A DNA stretch of 5,180 nucleotides from Oligoflexia bacterium (GTDB taxonomy: Bacteria; Bdellovibrionota; UBA1018). The stretch's first letter is position 1. Every line of letters starts with the position of its first letter. The position numbers and the translations under genes are program-made. Positions 4,941-5,180 of the stretch are shown one piece after another. The notes under the pieces are model-generated. The model searched no databases. It had not been told where the DNA came from and worked only from the letters and a program-made list of their open reading frames with translations. The DNA lies in NCBI GenBank assembly GCA_903928955.1, contig CAIYTD010000399.1, forward strand, positions 1-5,180. The letters are read 5' to 3'.

Positions 4941-5180
4941 CCTGAATAAAATCTAGTTCTACTGGAGTAGAACGGCCAAAGATGCTGACCAGCACTTTTA
5001 CCTTTCCTTTATCCGGATTCACGTCTTCTACAACTCCATTAAAGTTAGAAAACGGACCATCTACCACTCTCACATTTTCTCCCTCATGAAAAGAAATCCT
5101 AGGACGAGGCTTCACTTGACCTTCGGCAATACGATTGGTCATCTTTTGCACGTCAGACTCAGGGACGGGAACTGGCTTTA
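4927..5180 (-). CDS. nusG: Transcription termination/antitermination factor NusG, C-terminal 83 residues (partial, 5' end beyond right edge)
   Basis: NusG binds RNA polymerase through its N-terminal domain, and Rho or ribosomal protein S10 through its C-terminal KOW domain. What is visible is the inter-domain linker (KPVPVPESDVQKMTNRIAEG, then KPRP) and the whole KOW domain, with FHEGENVRVVDGPF and the closing SIFGRSTPVELDFIQVEKI. The phenylalanine in SIFGR, which in E. coli (F165) contacts S10, is kept. The frame stays open to the window edge. The GTG at 5149-5151 is an internal valine, not a start, because the linker residues upstream match the family. The NGN domain is outside the window. 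It ends in TAA, 95 bp before rplK. Confidence 0.97.
   Translation of the reverse strand, partial: KPVPVPESDVQKMTNRIAEGQVKPRPRISFHEGENVRVVDGPFSNFNGVVEDVNPDKGKVKVLVSIFGRSTPVELDFIQVEKI

Noticed and set aside
5149..5151. GTG as the start of a short 74-residue protein
   Set aside because: The frame continues upstream to the window edge with NusG linker residues, so this is an internal valine of a truncated nusG.

Overview
The window holds the conserved bacterial nusG–rplK–rplA–rplJ–rplL–rpoB cluster (L11/L10/beta operon region), read entirely from the minus strand. From high to low coordinates it contains the 3' end of nusG (cut by the right edge), complete rplK (L11), rplA (L1), rplJ (L10) and rplL (L7/L12), and the first 785 codons of rpoB (RNA polymerase beta, cut by the left edge). 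No genes on the plus strand are credible. There are no tRNAs, mobile elements or CRISPR arrays.

The organism is a bacterium with moderate-to-low GC. The beta subunit carries the insertion between about residues 235 and 360 that is typical of proteobacterial-type enzymes. Its wording (GMTFAAP, the QTNPLSEVTHKRRL stretch) and that of the NusG KOW domain look most like Deltaproteobacteria in the broad sense (Desulfobacterota, Myxococcota, Bdellovibrionota and relatives). That placement comes from recalled family sequences, not from a search.

The genes supply the translation GTPase centre and stalks (L11, the L1 stalk, the L10–L12 stalk), the catalytic beta subunit of RNA polymerase, and NusG, which couples polymerase to the ribosome or Rho. 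The coding sequences look intact and ordinary. L10 has a long C-terminal stalk helix, which suggests three rather than two L12 dimers per ribosome.

The more informative material lies in the spacers. A promoter-like sequence with an extended -10 precedes rplK, and a second precedes rplL. A 63-nt, three-tier stem-loop lies between rplL and rpoB, where E. coli has an attenuator and an RNase III site. Several smaller hairpins pair well only as minus-strand RNA because they rely on G-U wobbles. The rplA–rplJ spacer is very short, leaving little room for a classical L10 autoregulatory leader. I see no previously undescribed system here; the regulatory RNA candidates are the parts that deserve a second look.
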